Virus record (IMG/VR): IMGVR_UViG_3300008050_000145
Coordinates: 1-34,284 of that record
Origin: a virus
DNA length: 34,284 bases
Reading direction: 5' to 3' (one strand)
In this document: positions 7,650-15,250 of the stretch, in pieces
Numbering within the stretch: the stretch's first letter is position 1
How the letters are laid out: every line of letters begins with the position of its first letter
The notes under the pieces: generated by a model
What the model was told of the DNA's origin: nothing
Seen by the model: only the letters and a program-made list of their open reading frames with translations
Database searches by the model: none
Translations under genes and position numbers: made by a program

Positions 7650-8949
7650 ATATATAGGTGATATAAATACTGAGTTCGATCTAGAATTTCAGACTGGTAT
7701 ACTGTCTCTTATGTACCGGGATTCTAAGTTCCTGGCATACGCAGTTGACAACTTATCCCCCACGTATTTCACGGACAAAGATCTGTCTTGGATGTTTGGT
7801 ACGTTACGTGCTCACTTCTTGGACACTAGGAGTGTTATTAGTGAGAGGGCTATTAAAGATCGATTGCGGGTAGCTATCAAGCGGGGGAAGCTGGACAAGG
7901 AGCGTCTCAAGTACATCCGGCTCGTGTTTATGAGCGTTCGGGACGACCCCCTTGCGGATGCTGGGTACATCCAAGAGCGAGTGGTTTCGTTTGTGAAGAA
8001 GAATGTTATGAAGGAGGCGTTTGTTGCTGCGTCTACCGCCTACCAGCGTGGGGAGTACGAGCATGTAGTTAGTATTTTCTCGGAGGCATACAAGCGGTCT
8101 GACATTATATTCAAGACGGGGCAGACTTACCCTGATGTCGGTGAGTTTGCGGAGCGCGTTAAGCGCAGGAGCGTTATTCAGAAAGTGGTCCCGACAGGGA
8201 TCATGGACCTCGACACTTATCTCCGGGGTGGGGGGCTCGGTGAAAAGGAGCTGGGAGTCATCCTTGCCCCCACCAACCGGGGTAAGTCGATGATGCTCAA
8301 GCATATTGCTGAGTTTAATATGTTTCGAGGATTGAGTGGTCTGATATTCACTCTAGAGATGAGTGAAGATCGCTATCTCGATCGATTTGATATGAGCATA
8401 GCTAGGCTTACCACTACTGAGATGTTGTCCCACCCCGAGAAGGTGGAGAAGAAACTAAAAGAGATAGATAACAACCCTGCTTGTGGAAGGGTTCATATTA
8501 AAGAGTATCCCACCCAGAGTGCTACAGTGGAAAATCTACGCTCGTATACGGAGAATTTAAGAAGAGGTGGTTTCTTCCCAGAGTTTATAATCGTTGATTA
8601 CGCAGACCTTTTGCGGTCGGAAGCTCGCTATACAGAGAAGCGGCATGAGCACTCTCACATCTACGAGACGTTACGTGGGTGGTCTGTTGAGGCCGGTCTT
8701 CCTATATGGACAGCTACGCAAGCTAACAGGGCGTCTCTCAGCAAGACTCAGGTCACTGTGGCTGACATATCGGAAGACTTTGGTAAGGCTATGATCGCAG
8801 ATGTCATTATAGGACTTTGCCAAAATAAGAAGGAGAAGGAGAACCGAGAGATGCGGCTGTTCGTAGCGAAGAATCGTGACGGCACCTCTGGCATGGAGGT
8901 CTTGGTGCGTACCGACTTCGCTCACGGTCGTTTTTATGATGGTCCTTGA
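7639..8949 (+). CDS. DnaB-like replicative DNA helicase
   Basis: A 436-residue RecA-fold helicase of the DnaB/gp41 class. The N-terminal 150 residues resemble the DnaB N-terminal domain. The ATPase core has a Walker A of APTNRGKS (210-217), with Ala in place of the usual first Gly, a TLEMSEDR segment matching the conserved DnaB motif after Walker A, Walker B FIIVDYADLL (316-325), a TATQANR sensor-like motif, and a VAKNRDGTSG segment near the end, also typical of DnaB. These enzymes form hexamers that unwind the fork 5' to 3' on the lagging strand and engage primase. The phage primase lies at 9892. It overlaps the upstream gene by 11 bases. The assignment is secure at family level. Confidence 0.93.
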   Translation: MQDEYIGDINTEFDLEFQTGILSLMYRDSKFLAYAVDNLSPTYFTDKDLSWMFGTLRAHFLDTRSVISERAIKDRLRVAIKRGKLDKERLKYIRLVFMSVRDDPLADAGYIQERVVSFVKKNVMKEAFVAASTAYQRGEYEHVVSIFSEAYKRSDIIFKTGQTYPDVGEFAERVKRRSVIQKVVPTGIMDLDTYLRGGGLGEKELGVILAPTNRGKSMMLKHIAEFNMFRGLSGLIFTLEMSEDRYLDRFDMSIARLTTTEMLSHPEKVEKKLKEIDNNPACGRVHIKEYPTQSATVENLRSYTENLRRGGFFPEFIIVDYADLLRSEARYTEKRHEHSHIYETLRGWSVEAGLPIWTATQANRASLSKTQVTVADISEDFGKAMIADVIIGLCQNKKEKENREMRLFVAKNRDGTSGMEVLVRTDFAHGRFYDGP

Positions 8950-8978
8950 CAAGGTAGTCTCTATATGTTAATTGTTGG

Positions 8979-8995
8979 GTAGTCCGTAAGACTAC
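8979..8995. promoter_or_regulatory. Inverted repeat GTAGTC/GACTAC, possible operator
   Basis: A perfect 6-bp inverted repeat GTAGTC-CGTAA-GACTAC sits in the 59-base gap between the helicase and the SprT-like gene. A further GTAGTC lies at 8954-8959 and a TTGACA box at 8946-8951. The repeat ends just before the GAGGT ribosome site of the next gene, so it could act as operator or as an mRNA hairpin. Related repeats occur at 10894 and 23678. Confidence 0.35.
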
Positions 8996-9008
8996 GAGGT
9001 ATATAATA

Positions 9009-9500
9009 ATGTTAGACTATAATAATTTCCACTGGTTCACTCCTATGTTTTTAACAGATGAGATTCATCGTCTGTTTAAACTTTTTGTACCGCAGGAGGA
9101 GTTGGGGCCGGTCAATATAATGGTTGAGCCGTCTAGTGGGGATGGAAAGGCAGCTTTGGCGTCGTTTAGCCCTCCGGGAGTGGTGATGTACCAGGACTAT
9201 CACTTCATGTACCCGGAGGATTATAAGTTGACGCTGTTACATGAGGCTGGTCATTTTATTTACTCTAGAGATCATAGTGATTTTGAAATTTACTATAACT
9301 ATTTGAAAGTTAGACAAAGATTTATAGAAGAGAAGGTGGTACCAGATTCTTACGAAGAGTTTTTGTATTGTAAGTCTGGGGCGCATGGGAACTACAAGTT
9401 TATGTGCAGCGGGTGTAGAAGAAGTATTGTTCGTAATTCTGCTTTTTTTGTGGATTGCCCGTCTTGTAAAACCAATATGCTTTTGGTTGGTGGGTTGTAG
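9009..9500 (+). CDS. SprT-like zinc metalloprotein
   Basis: A 163-residue protein with an HEAGH motif (HExxH, residues 78-82) in the context LLHEAGHFIYS, the zinc site of gluzincin-type metallopeptidases, and a C-terminal four-Cys zinc ribbon (CSGC at 133-136 and CPSC at 150-153). HExxH followed by a C-terminal zinc ribbon is the layout of the SprT/Spartan-like family, whose eukaryotic members degrade DNA-protein crosslinks. No signal peptide is present, so it acts in the cytoplasm. It has a GAGGT ribosome site 8 bases upstream of ATG. Its place in the replication operon fits a DNA-repair or replisome role. Substrate is unknown. Confidence 0.75.
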   Translation: MLDYNNFHWFTPMFLTDEIHRLFKLFVPQEELGPVNIMVEPSSGDGKAALASFSPPGVVMYQDYHFMYPEDYKLTLLHEAGHFIYSRDHSDFEIYYNYLKVRQRFIEEKVVPDSYEEFLYCKSGAHGNYKFMCSGCRRSIVRNSAFFVDCPSCKTNMLLVGGL

Positions 9501-9518
9501 TGTTACGTTTAGTTCAGT

Positions 9519-9899
9519 ATGACTGATCACGAGCTAGATCTTATCTACCGGGTTTCCCAACACCCTTTGTGGGTCTGGCGAGAGGGGATGTTGGGGGTGA
9601 AAGTGTCGCCTCAGACCATTTTTATGAACGACCTAGATTACGAGCGCTATGTAAAAGATCAGAACTTTTCTGATTTTGGCCCGTCTATAGTCGACCCGTA
9701 TACTGTGTATCTTATCTGGGAAGAGTTAAAAAAGTTTAATCTTCCAGCGTATTCTATAGTTAGATCTTACGATGGGACGAACTATAAGGGCGGTTTTAAG
9801 AAAGGTACTAATAAATCTATTTTATTATATTCTTCCAATTCTGAAGGGGTAGTAGCTCTTAGACTGTGGTTTTGGTTTGCTGCGAGGTCTCTTGAATAG
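9519..9899 (+). CDS. Hypothetical protein
   Basis: A 126-residue protein of unknown function lying between the SprT-like gene and the primase. It is mixed alpha/beta, rich in aromatic residues (LWVWREG near the start and ALRLWFWFAARSLE at the end), without Cys clusters, signal peptide or recognised motif. Its stop lies 8 bases beyond the probable primase start, so translation is probably coupled to primase. Confidence 0.55.
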   Translation: MTDHELDLIYRVSQHPLWVWREGMLGVKVSPQTIFMNDLDYERYVKDQNFSDFGPSIVDPYTVYLIWEELKKFNLPAYSIVRSYDGTNYKGGFKKGTNKSILLYSSNSEGVVALRLWFWFAARSLE

Positions 9900-10884
9900 G
9901 CTTGAGTTTTTATCAAGATTTGACTTTCACGGGTATATTATCTCTAGATTTTCTCCGGTTATAGAAACTAGTGAGGAGGATAGGGTCCGTGTGTGGTGCC
10001 CCATGTGTGACGACGACAGCGGGCACTTGTATGTGTTGTTGTCTGCCGGGCTTCCCTACTGTCAGCGCTGCAAATATAATCCTAAGTCCCCTATTAGATT
10101 TATAGCAGACCTAGAGAATATTAGTTTCTCTGAAGTCATTCGGATGTGTGGGGATTCGTTTTCTCATATAGATGTTTCGGTTGAGGAGGTGGTGGACGAT
10201 CTCTTTGCTGACGAAGAAGAAGAGTTCTTTGAGTATGAAGTATTAGATTTTGATAATACGTTCTTGCCTATTTTTGAGAAGACTAATATTGCGCCCCTCG
10301 ATAGTGCTTTAATGAAAGCACAAAATTATATATTGGGAAGGGGCCTTACCCCGGAGTTAGTAAATGATTACGGCATTAAGTACTGCTACGAGGGACAGTA
10401 CGCGGGACGCATCATAGTTCCTTGTTTTTATAAGGGGGATCTTGTAACGTTTGTAGCCCGAGACGTTTTTGGGGCTAGCTCTCGTAAGTATTTAAACCCC
10501 AAAGGTAATAAACAATCAGATTTTTTGTTTAATATAGATAGCGTTTGTTCAGACTCTATTATCTTGACAGAAGGGGTCTTTGATGCCATTAACGCTTCCC
10601 TGGTTGGCCCCTCAGTAGCCTCTTTTGGTAAGTCACTCTCTGCTCGTCAGTTGTCGATGTTGAATGCGTTTAAAACAGTGGTGTTTTACTGGGACGTAGA
10701 TGCTTATCCTCAGGCTGAGAAGTATGCAGCAGAGCTGCAGAGCGCCTGCCTCGTAGTACTCCACGCTGACGGTAAAGATGCCGGATCCCGGAGTGTAAAA
10801 GAGAATAAATCTCTTTTAGAATCTGCCGTAAGGTTTGATTCTGTGGGTTATGAAATGTTTAAGCTTTTGGAAATAAGTTGTTGA
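9892..10884 (+). CDS. DnaG-type primase with zinc ribbon and TOPRIM domain
   Basis: A protein of about 330 residues. The N-terminal zinc ribbon has CPMC (36-39) and CQRC (57-60), the CHC2-like template-reading module. A TOPRIM domain follows, with the catalytic Glu in ILTEGVFDAINA (Glu227) and the metal-binding Asp-x-Asp in FYWDVDAY (Asp268 and Asp270). It makes the RNA primers for lagging-strand synthesis and would work with the DnaB-like helicase at 7639. An Asp/Glu-rich stretch links the two domains. I chose the TTG at 9892 because GAGG lies 4 bases upstream; an in-frame TTG at 9877 would add five residues. It is shorter than bacterial DnaG and lacks its C-terminal helicase-binding domain. 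Confidence 0.87.
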   Translation: MNRLEFLSRFDFHGYIISRFSPVIETSEEDRVRVWCPMCDDDSGHLYVLLSAGLPYCQRCKYNPKSPIRFIADLENISFSEVIRMCGDSFSHIDVSVEEVVDDLFADEEEEFFEYEVLDFDNTFLPIFEKTNIAPLDSALMKAQNYILGRGLTPELVNDYGIKYCYEGQYAGRIIVPCFYKGDLVTFVARDVFGASSRKYLNPKGNKQSDFLFNIDSVCSDSIILTEGVFDAINASLVGPSVASFGKSLSARQLSMLNAFKTVVFYWDVDAYPQAEKYAAELQSACLVVLHADGKDAGSRSVKENKSLLESAVRFDSVGYEMFKLLEISC

Positions 10885-10909
10885 CTTTGTTGGACTACTG
10901 TGGTAGTTG
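10881..10909 (+). promoter_or_regulatory. Candidate promoter with internal inverted repeat
   Basis: TTGACT (10881-10886) and TAGTTG (10904-10909) are separated by 17 bases, with a TG one base before the second box, an extended -10 arrangement; the second box is a poor match to TATAAT. The inverted repeat ACTAC-TGTG-GTAGT (10894-10907) lies between and over the boxes, where a bound repressor would block polymerase. The gene that follows encodes a ribbon-helix-helix protein, so autoregulation is plausible. Confidence 0.35.
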
Positions 10910-10943
10910 ATTTGTACTCTAATTACACGTGCAGGAGGCACTG

Positions 10944-11111
10944 ATGAGATTAAAGAAGAAAAGTACTGTAAAGACTAAAATACAGATTTATGTATCCCCA
11001 GTCGATTATGATTTACTGGTTAAAGACGGGGAGATCTGTGGAGTTACGGTATCCGAGCTGGTTCGTAGTCTTATTAGAAAACATTATGATGAGAAGTTGG
11101 ATCGAGTTTAA
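10944..11111 (+). CDS. Ribbon-helix-helix DNA-binding protein
   Basis: A 55-residue protein with the layout of Arc/MetJ/CopG-type regulators: a basic N-terminus, a short beta strand of alternating hydrophobics (KIQIYVSPVDYDLL), then two helices with VTVSELVRSLIRKHYDE. Two chains pair through the strand, which reads the DNA major groove. I chose the ATG at 10944 because a perfect AGGAGG lies 5 bases upstream; a GTG at 10929 in frame would include that site in the coding region. An inverted repeat at 10894-10907 just upstream may be its operator. Its stop overlaps the next start as TAATG. It probably represses or modulates phage transcription; targets are inferred. Confidence 0.75.
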   Translation: MRLKKKSTVKTKIQIYVSPVDYDLLVKDGEICGVTVSELVRSLIRKHYDEKLDRV

Positions 11112-11680
11112 TGACCCCCGACTGTTTCGGTCGTGAGTATGTAGACACTGGGGGAGCAGAGTGCCCCCATGAAGAGTGTCTGTTGCGTTATGAGTGTAAA
11201 GGTGTCTTTGCTGTTGCGCGCGGCTTGCTTAGCTCTTCTAGGAAGGAGGAGGAAGACGCAGCGCCCAAGGGCCGCCCCATAATAGATAGGTCTATCAAGA
11301 AGAAGCGTTCAGGCTATGTAAAGCCGGGGCGTCTTTTGTATAAGGATGAGGGTACTCTTAGAGATAAGTTACTTTTTATTCTCAGGGATTTTTTAGAGTC
11401 CTACGGGTACACAGTTCGTGCTACCAAATGCCTACATTCATTTGTAGGAGAAGATAAGAAGTTCATATTGAAGGTGGATACCCGGCGTAAAAATTCTATC
11501 CTATTATATGTAGCAGATGTTTTATCAGATGAGTTATTTGAGGGGGGTATCAGGTGTCGCGGGTTGTTTGATTCCGAGCGTCCTAACTTTCCTTCTTATT
11601 TAAACTGGGTAGCTACCCTTCATGGTGAGGGGGATGTGGATAAGTTTATGGCTGCGTTTACTAGAACGAGATCTGATTAA
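11111..11680 (+). CDS. Hypothetical protein with N-terminal Cys cluster
   Basis: A 189-residue protein. The first 30 residues carry four Cys (C5, C18, C23, C29) in the order Cys-x12-Cys-x4-Cys-x5-Cys, which could bind zinc or an iron-sulphur cluster. A basic linker (SIKKKRSGYVKPGRLLYK) leads to a C-terminal alpha/beta domain with ILRDFLESYGY and FILKVDTRRKNSILLYV. I do not recognise the family with certainty. It starts at a TAATG overlap with the ribbon-helix-helix gene and ends in a TAATG-type overlap with the zinc-ribbon gene, so all three are translated together. Confidence 0.6.
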   Translation: MTPDCFGREYVDTGGAECPHEECLLRYECKGVFAVARGLLSSSRKEEEDAAPKGRPIIDRSIKKKRSGYVKPGRLLYKDEGTLRDKLLFILRDFLESYGYTVRATKCLHSFVGEDKKFILKVDTRRKNSILLYVADVLSDELFEGGIRCRGLFDSERPNFPSYLNWVATLHGEGDVDKFMAAFTRTRSD

Positions 11681-11946
11681 TGATTCTGAATGATTTTAGA
11701 TGCGATGCTTGTGGGTTGGTGAACGAGTATCGCTATAAGTATGCCGATAAAAATAGCTTAGTGTGTTCGGAGTGTGGGAGTGGGGAGATGGTGATGCTCC
11801 TGAGTGCTCCAGCGTTACGCACACTAAATACAAGAGAGAAGGTAGAAGATGCGCTTAAAAAGAGAACCGTCCAAGACCACAACAAAAATAAAGAAAGGCG
11901 CCGGGAGCGCCAAAAAGCAAAGCACCCGAAGTTATTCGAGGGGTAA
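11680..11946 (+). CDS. FmdB-like zinc-ribbon protein
   Basis: An 88-residue protein with a zinc ribbon made of CDAC (8-11) and CSEC (29-32), opening NDFRCDACG like FmdB-type small regulatory zinc-ribbon proteins, and ending in a very basic, probably helical tail (NKERRRERQKAKHPK). It could contact nucleic acid or a protein partner; its function in phages is not established. It begins one base inside the preceding stop. Its last 98 bases overlap the start of the DNA polymerase gene in another frame, which is long for this window, and the basic tail is encoded in that overlap. Confidence 0.65.
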   Translation: MILNDFRCDACGLVNEYRYKYADKNSLVCSECGSGEMVMLLSAPALRTLNTREKVEDALKKRTVQDHNKNKERRRERQKAKHPKLFEG

Positions 11947-13849
11947 ACCTAAGAGTCGGGAGCAGGTGCTCGCCAAGGTGTTGTCTGAGGTGGACATGGA
12001 TGCTGTCGACTCGGATGACACGTATAAGTTCACTTGTTTGGATACGGTACCTAAACTTTTGGAAGCGTTTGAGTGTTTTCTAACAGACGACCCTTCCACC
12101 ATTGCTGTAGACACTGAGACGCAGGGGCTTCGGTGGGAGCACCAGATCATTGGAGTGTCTTTCTCCTGGTCTGACGAGCACAACTATTACGTTCCCCTTC
12201 GCCATCTAGGGGATGAGAACCAACTTGATATTGAGGACTGCGCCTCTGTCCTTAATGAGTTACTGTCTTATCCCGACAAGAACTACGTGTTCCACAACTA
12301 CAAGTTTGATTTTCATAAGCTTTCGAAAGAAGGAATCTATGTAAAGGGGAAAGTGCATGACACCATGCTCATGCATTACGTTCTCGATGAGAACGACAGG
12401 CACTCACTCAAGCACCTTGCTACCAAGTTTGTAGATAAGAATGCCTCACATTACGGGAAGGTCATCGGTAACATCCGGCGTAAGCTTGCGCGGGGGCTAA
12501 AAATAAAGCTAGCTGACTTCGGGTTTGAGCATATCCCCGTGTCGATTATGGTGCAGTACGCCTGTAGAGACACCCTTTATACTTTGCGTCTTTTCGAGAG
12601 GTTCCACGGGGAGATGTATGCTGATGAGGCACAAGGTAAGGTGTATGAGCGCGAGCTAGATACTCTTCCTGTGCTGTGCGGGATGGAGGAGGAAGGGGTC
12701 TACATCGATCAGGGCTTGTTGATGGAGAAGTCGGGCCATCTTCAGGTAGAGATTGATGAGCTTCACGCAGAGGTAATAGATCTTGCTGGGTGTGAGTTTG
12801 ATTTAAATAGCCCGACTCAGCTTTCCAAGGTTCTGCAGAACAAAGGAATACATACCCACCAGTATACTCCTAAAGGAAAGATGTCGACGGACAAGAAAGC
12901 TTTGAAAGGTATCGCTAAGAACTTTCCTTTCGTTTCTAAGCTTCTAGAGTATCGTGATAAGTATAAGAACAAGAATACCTATACCGATCCTCTTTGTGAT
13001 TTTTGTGACGACAACAGCAGGATTCATTGTAGTTACTCGCAGGCTGTGGCTGTGACGGGACGCTTGACCTGTAGGAGTCCCAGTCTCCAGGTCATCCCGC
13101 GTTCAACGGGAATCAGGGAGGCGTTTGTGCCTCCTTCGGATGAGTACCTTGTGGTACCTATCGATCTTAGCCAGATTGAGCTGCGTTTGACAGCTCATTA
13201 TAGTCAGGACCCCATTCTCCTCCACGCATACACCTGTGATGAGGACATTCACAGTCGTACTGCTGCGGAGATCTTCTCGATTGAGATCGATGAAGTCACA
13301 AAAGATCAACGAACAGTTGCAAAGCCGATCAACTTCGGTATTATCTACGGCATCGGACCTTCGAAGCTGGCAGAGACCCTTGAGGTGCCGGTGGAAGAGG
13401 CCAAGCATTATATCGACACCTACTTGACCAGATATTCAGGCGTTGCAGATTTCATAAAGAAGTACCAATTCCTAGCAAAGAAACATGGATACGTTCGTAA
13501 CTATTTTGGAAGAGTCAGGCATCTAGATTTTTTGAAGAACACAGATATTGAATCGTGGCAGAGAGAAAGAGGATACCGACAGGCTGTTAACTTTGTGATT
13601 CAAAGTTCAGCTGCAGACATGTTCAAGATAATCATGCGAAGATGCCATGACCTTCTGGCGACCACCAAGTCTGCCATGGTTATGAACATCCATGACGAGA
13701 TTGTATTTTATATTCATAAAGAGGAGATAGATTTATTAATCCCTATAAAAGAGGCATTTGAAAATTGGAATTTTAGAGTTCCCATCACTGCTGAAATATC
13801 ATACAGCGATATATCTTGGGGAGCTAAGCAACCTTTAGAGATGGTTTAA
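11849..13849 (+). CDS. Family A DNA polymerase with 3'-5' exonuclease domain
   Basis: A 666-residue PolA-type replicase. The proofreading domain has ExoI DTE (88-90), an ExoII-like FHNYKFD motif, and ExoIII YACRD. The polymerase domain has motif A DLSQIELR (439-446), motif B RTVAKPINFGIIYG (488-501) and motif C HDE (615-617). There is no 5'-3' exonuclease domain, as in T7-like and other phage polymerases. The Phe/Tyr position in the O helix is Phe496 (NFG), typical for family A. The ATG at 11849 follows AGAAGG and overlaps the upstream gene by 98 bases; the first 40 residues are basic and low-complexity, so an internal start such as 11995 is possible. It is the likely replicative polymerase of the phage. 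Confidence 0.95.
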   Translation: MRLKREPSKTTTKIKKGAGSAKKQSTRSYSRGKPKSREQVLAKVLSEVDMDAVDSDDTYKFTCLDTVPKLLEAFECFLTDDPSTIAVDTETQGLRWEHQIIGVSFSWSDEHNYYVPLRHLGDENQLDIEDCASVLNELLSYPDKNYVFHNYKFDFHKLSKEGIYVKGKVHDTMLMHYVLDENDRHSLKHLATKFVDKNASHYGKVIGNIRRKLARGLKIKLADFGFEHIPVSIMVQYACRDTLYTLRLFERFHGEMYADEAQGKVYERELDTLPVLCGMEEEGVYIDQGLLMEKSGHLQVEIDELHAEVIDLAGCEFDLNSPTQLSKVLQNKGIHTHQYTPKGKMSTDKKALKGIAKNFPFVSKLLEYRDKYKNKNTYTDPLCDFCDDNSRIHCSYSQAVAVTGRLTCRSPSLQVIPRSTGIREAFVPPSDEYLVVPIDLSQIELRLTAHYSQDPILLHAYTCDEDIHSRTAAEIFSIEIDEVTKDQRTVAKPINFGIIYGIGPSKLAETLEVPVEEAKHYIDTYLTRYSGVADFIKKYQFLAKKHGYVRNYFGRVRHLDFLKNTDIESWQRERGYRQAVNFVIQSSAADMFKIIMRRCHDLLATTKSAMVMNIHDEIVFYIHKEEIDLLIPIKEAFENWNFRVPITAEISYSDISWGAKQPLEMV

Positions 13850-14328
13850 TGTCAGACGAACATTTTATATCAATAGATGGAAAATCATATGACCTACGCC
13901 CTCTGTATTCAGAGTTAGATCCGATTGAGGATGTAAAGGTCGACCAGTCTAATCTCCATCTTGAGTTCATGCGCCAGTCAGAGTTGTCTGCTGCGTATGG
14001 TTACTTGATGGCAGAGGCAGAGAAGCAAGAGAAGTTGGTCGAGTATCAGCTTGAGAGGCTCGGGGCCATGTTGGACCGGCAGGTGAGAATGGACTTTGAA
14101 GCAGCAGGAGAAAGAGCAACAGAAACCAAGATAAGAAATACCGTAATTACTAATGTAGAATACCAACAATTAAAACTTGATTCGATTGAAGCAAGAAAAA
14201 ATAAGCAATTGTTCAAGGCGACTTGCGGTGCGCTTTCACACAAGCTTCAAGCGTTGATAAACGCTGGGGCAGATCATCGTAAGACGTTCAATGAACCAAC
14301 GATCCTTCGGGAGAAAAATAATGGGTAA
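13849..14328 (+). CDS. Possible UvsY-like recombination mediator
   Basis: A 159-residue mostly helical, charged protein. The middle runs VDQSNLHLEFMRQ, a Tyr-containing helix, LERLGAMLDRQVR, then Thr-rich and Lys-rich helices ending in ALSHKLQALINAG. That order of helices, the length and the position immediately before gp32-like SSB and RecA genes are like T4 UvsY, which helps recombinase displace SSB from ssDNA, and like UvsY proteins of other phages. I see no diagnostic catalytic motif, so the call leans on context. It starts at a TAATG overlap with polymerase and its stop lies inside the first codons of the SSB gene. Confidence 0.45.
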   Translation: MSDEHFISIDGKSYDLRPLYSELDPIEDVKVDQSNLHLEFMRQSELSAAYGYLMAEAEKQEKLVEYQLERLGAMLDRQVRMDFEAAGERATETKIRNTVITNVEYQQLKLDSIEARKNKQLFKATCGALSHKLQALINAGADHRKTFNEPTILREKNNG

Positions 14329-15250
14329 CTTTGATAATTTTGTAAGTCTAGATCTCGGTAAGCTGTCTGAAGATGACAGCCGATTTGGTCGCGGTAAACG
14401 GGTCAATCGGTTGAAGGTTCAGGTCGGGCAACCCCGTGTCATTCGTATTCTTCGTGGCCCCACAGATTCTACGTTTTATAGAGTACGTTCCCAGCACTGG
14501 GGAATCCCTGTGGGGCATGGAAACACACCGCCTCTGGCGTGTGCTCGGAAGCACGCTGATGAGCCGTGTTACTTCTGTGAGATGGTTAACGAGTATTTCA
14601 ACAGCGGTGACCCCCGGCAGGCTGCCCTGGGTCGGAAGATGAAGATCGCAGTGAGCGTTCTTCTGAACGTCATCGACGTGAAAGATCCGCATAACGAGGA
14701 TGGAACCCCAAAGGTTCTCTTGTGGAACCCTAGTTGGAAGTTGTTCCAGGAAGTCAGGGCGTATTTCAGAGATCCTGACTACGGCGATCTCACCCACCCT
14801 GAAACTGGTAGAAACTTCAAAATCAGTAGTTCTCAGGTTTCTTCTCAAGGTGAGCGCACTTGGACTCGCTACGACTTACAGGTGGGGGCGAAGCCCACTG
14901 AGCTTGAGGTGCCTGAGGCCCTGGACCATCTCTACGACCTGGACAGTACCTTCCCGGTCAAGCTCTACTCGTATGAGCAGCAGACGATGATTTTCGACGG
15001 CACTTGGGACCCCCGCACGGGTAGCGCAGCCCTTCCTGCTTCCGCTGCTTCGGTGGCCCCCAAGCTGACGAGCGAAGTACCAGTTGCGTCGGATGACGAT
15101 GAGTTTGAGCCCTCTTCAACGGAGGACAGTGACGAGTTCGAGACTGCCGATGATGATGAGTGGGATGACGTCTTGGCTGATGATTCCAGTAAGCAGGCAG
15201 CTATGAAGAAAAAGCTTCAAGCACTTAAACAAGCAGCGAGAACTAAATAG
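14321..15250 (+). CDS. gp32-like single-stranded DNA-binding protein
   Basis: A 309-residue protein with a T4 gp32-like layout: a basic N-terminus ([13 protein letters not shown]), a core containing a Cys-His-Cys-Cys zinc site (C74, H78, C83, C86 in [15 protein letters not shown]), and an acidic Asp/Glu/Ser tail (about 260-290). It coats ssDNA at forks and during recombination, and its acidic tail normally recruits other replication proteins. Unusually, about 20 basic residues ([14 protein letters not shown]) follow the acidic segment. I chose ATG 14321 because GGGAG lies about 7 bases upstream; an ATG at 14291 in frame would add 10 residues. The stop overlaps the recA start as TAGTG. Confidence 0.82.
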   Translation: MGNFDNFVSLDLGKLSEDDSRFGRGKRVNRLKVQVGQPRVIRILRGPTDSTFYRVRSQHWGIPVGHGNTPPLACARKHADEPCYFCEMVNEYFNSGDPRQAALGRKMKIAVSVLLNVIDVKDPHNEDGTPKVLLWNPSWKLFQEVRAYFRDPDYGDLTHPETGRNFKISSSQVSSQGERTWTRYDLQVGAKPTELEVPEALDHLYDLDSTFPVKLYSYEQQTMIFDGTWDPRTGSAALPASAASVAPKLTSEVPVASDDDEFEPSSTEDSDEFETADDDEWDDVLADDSSKQAAMKKKLQALKQAARTK

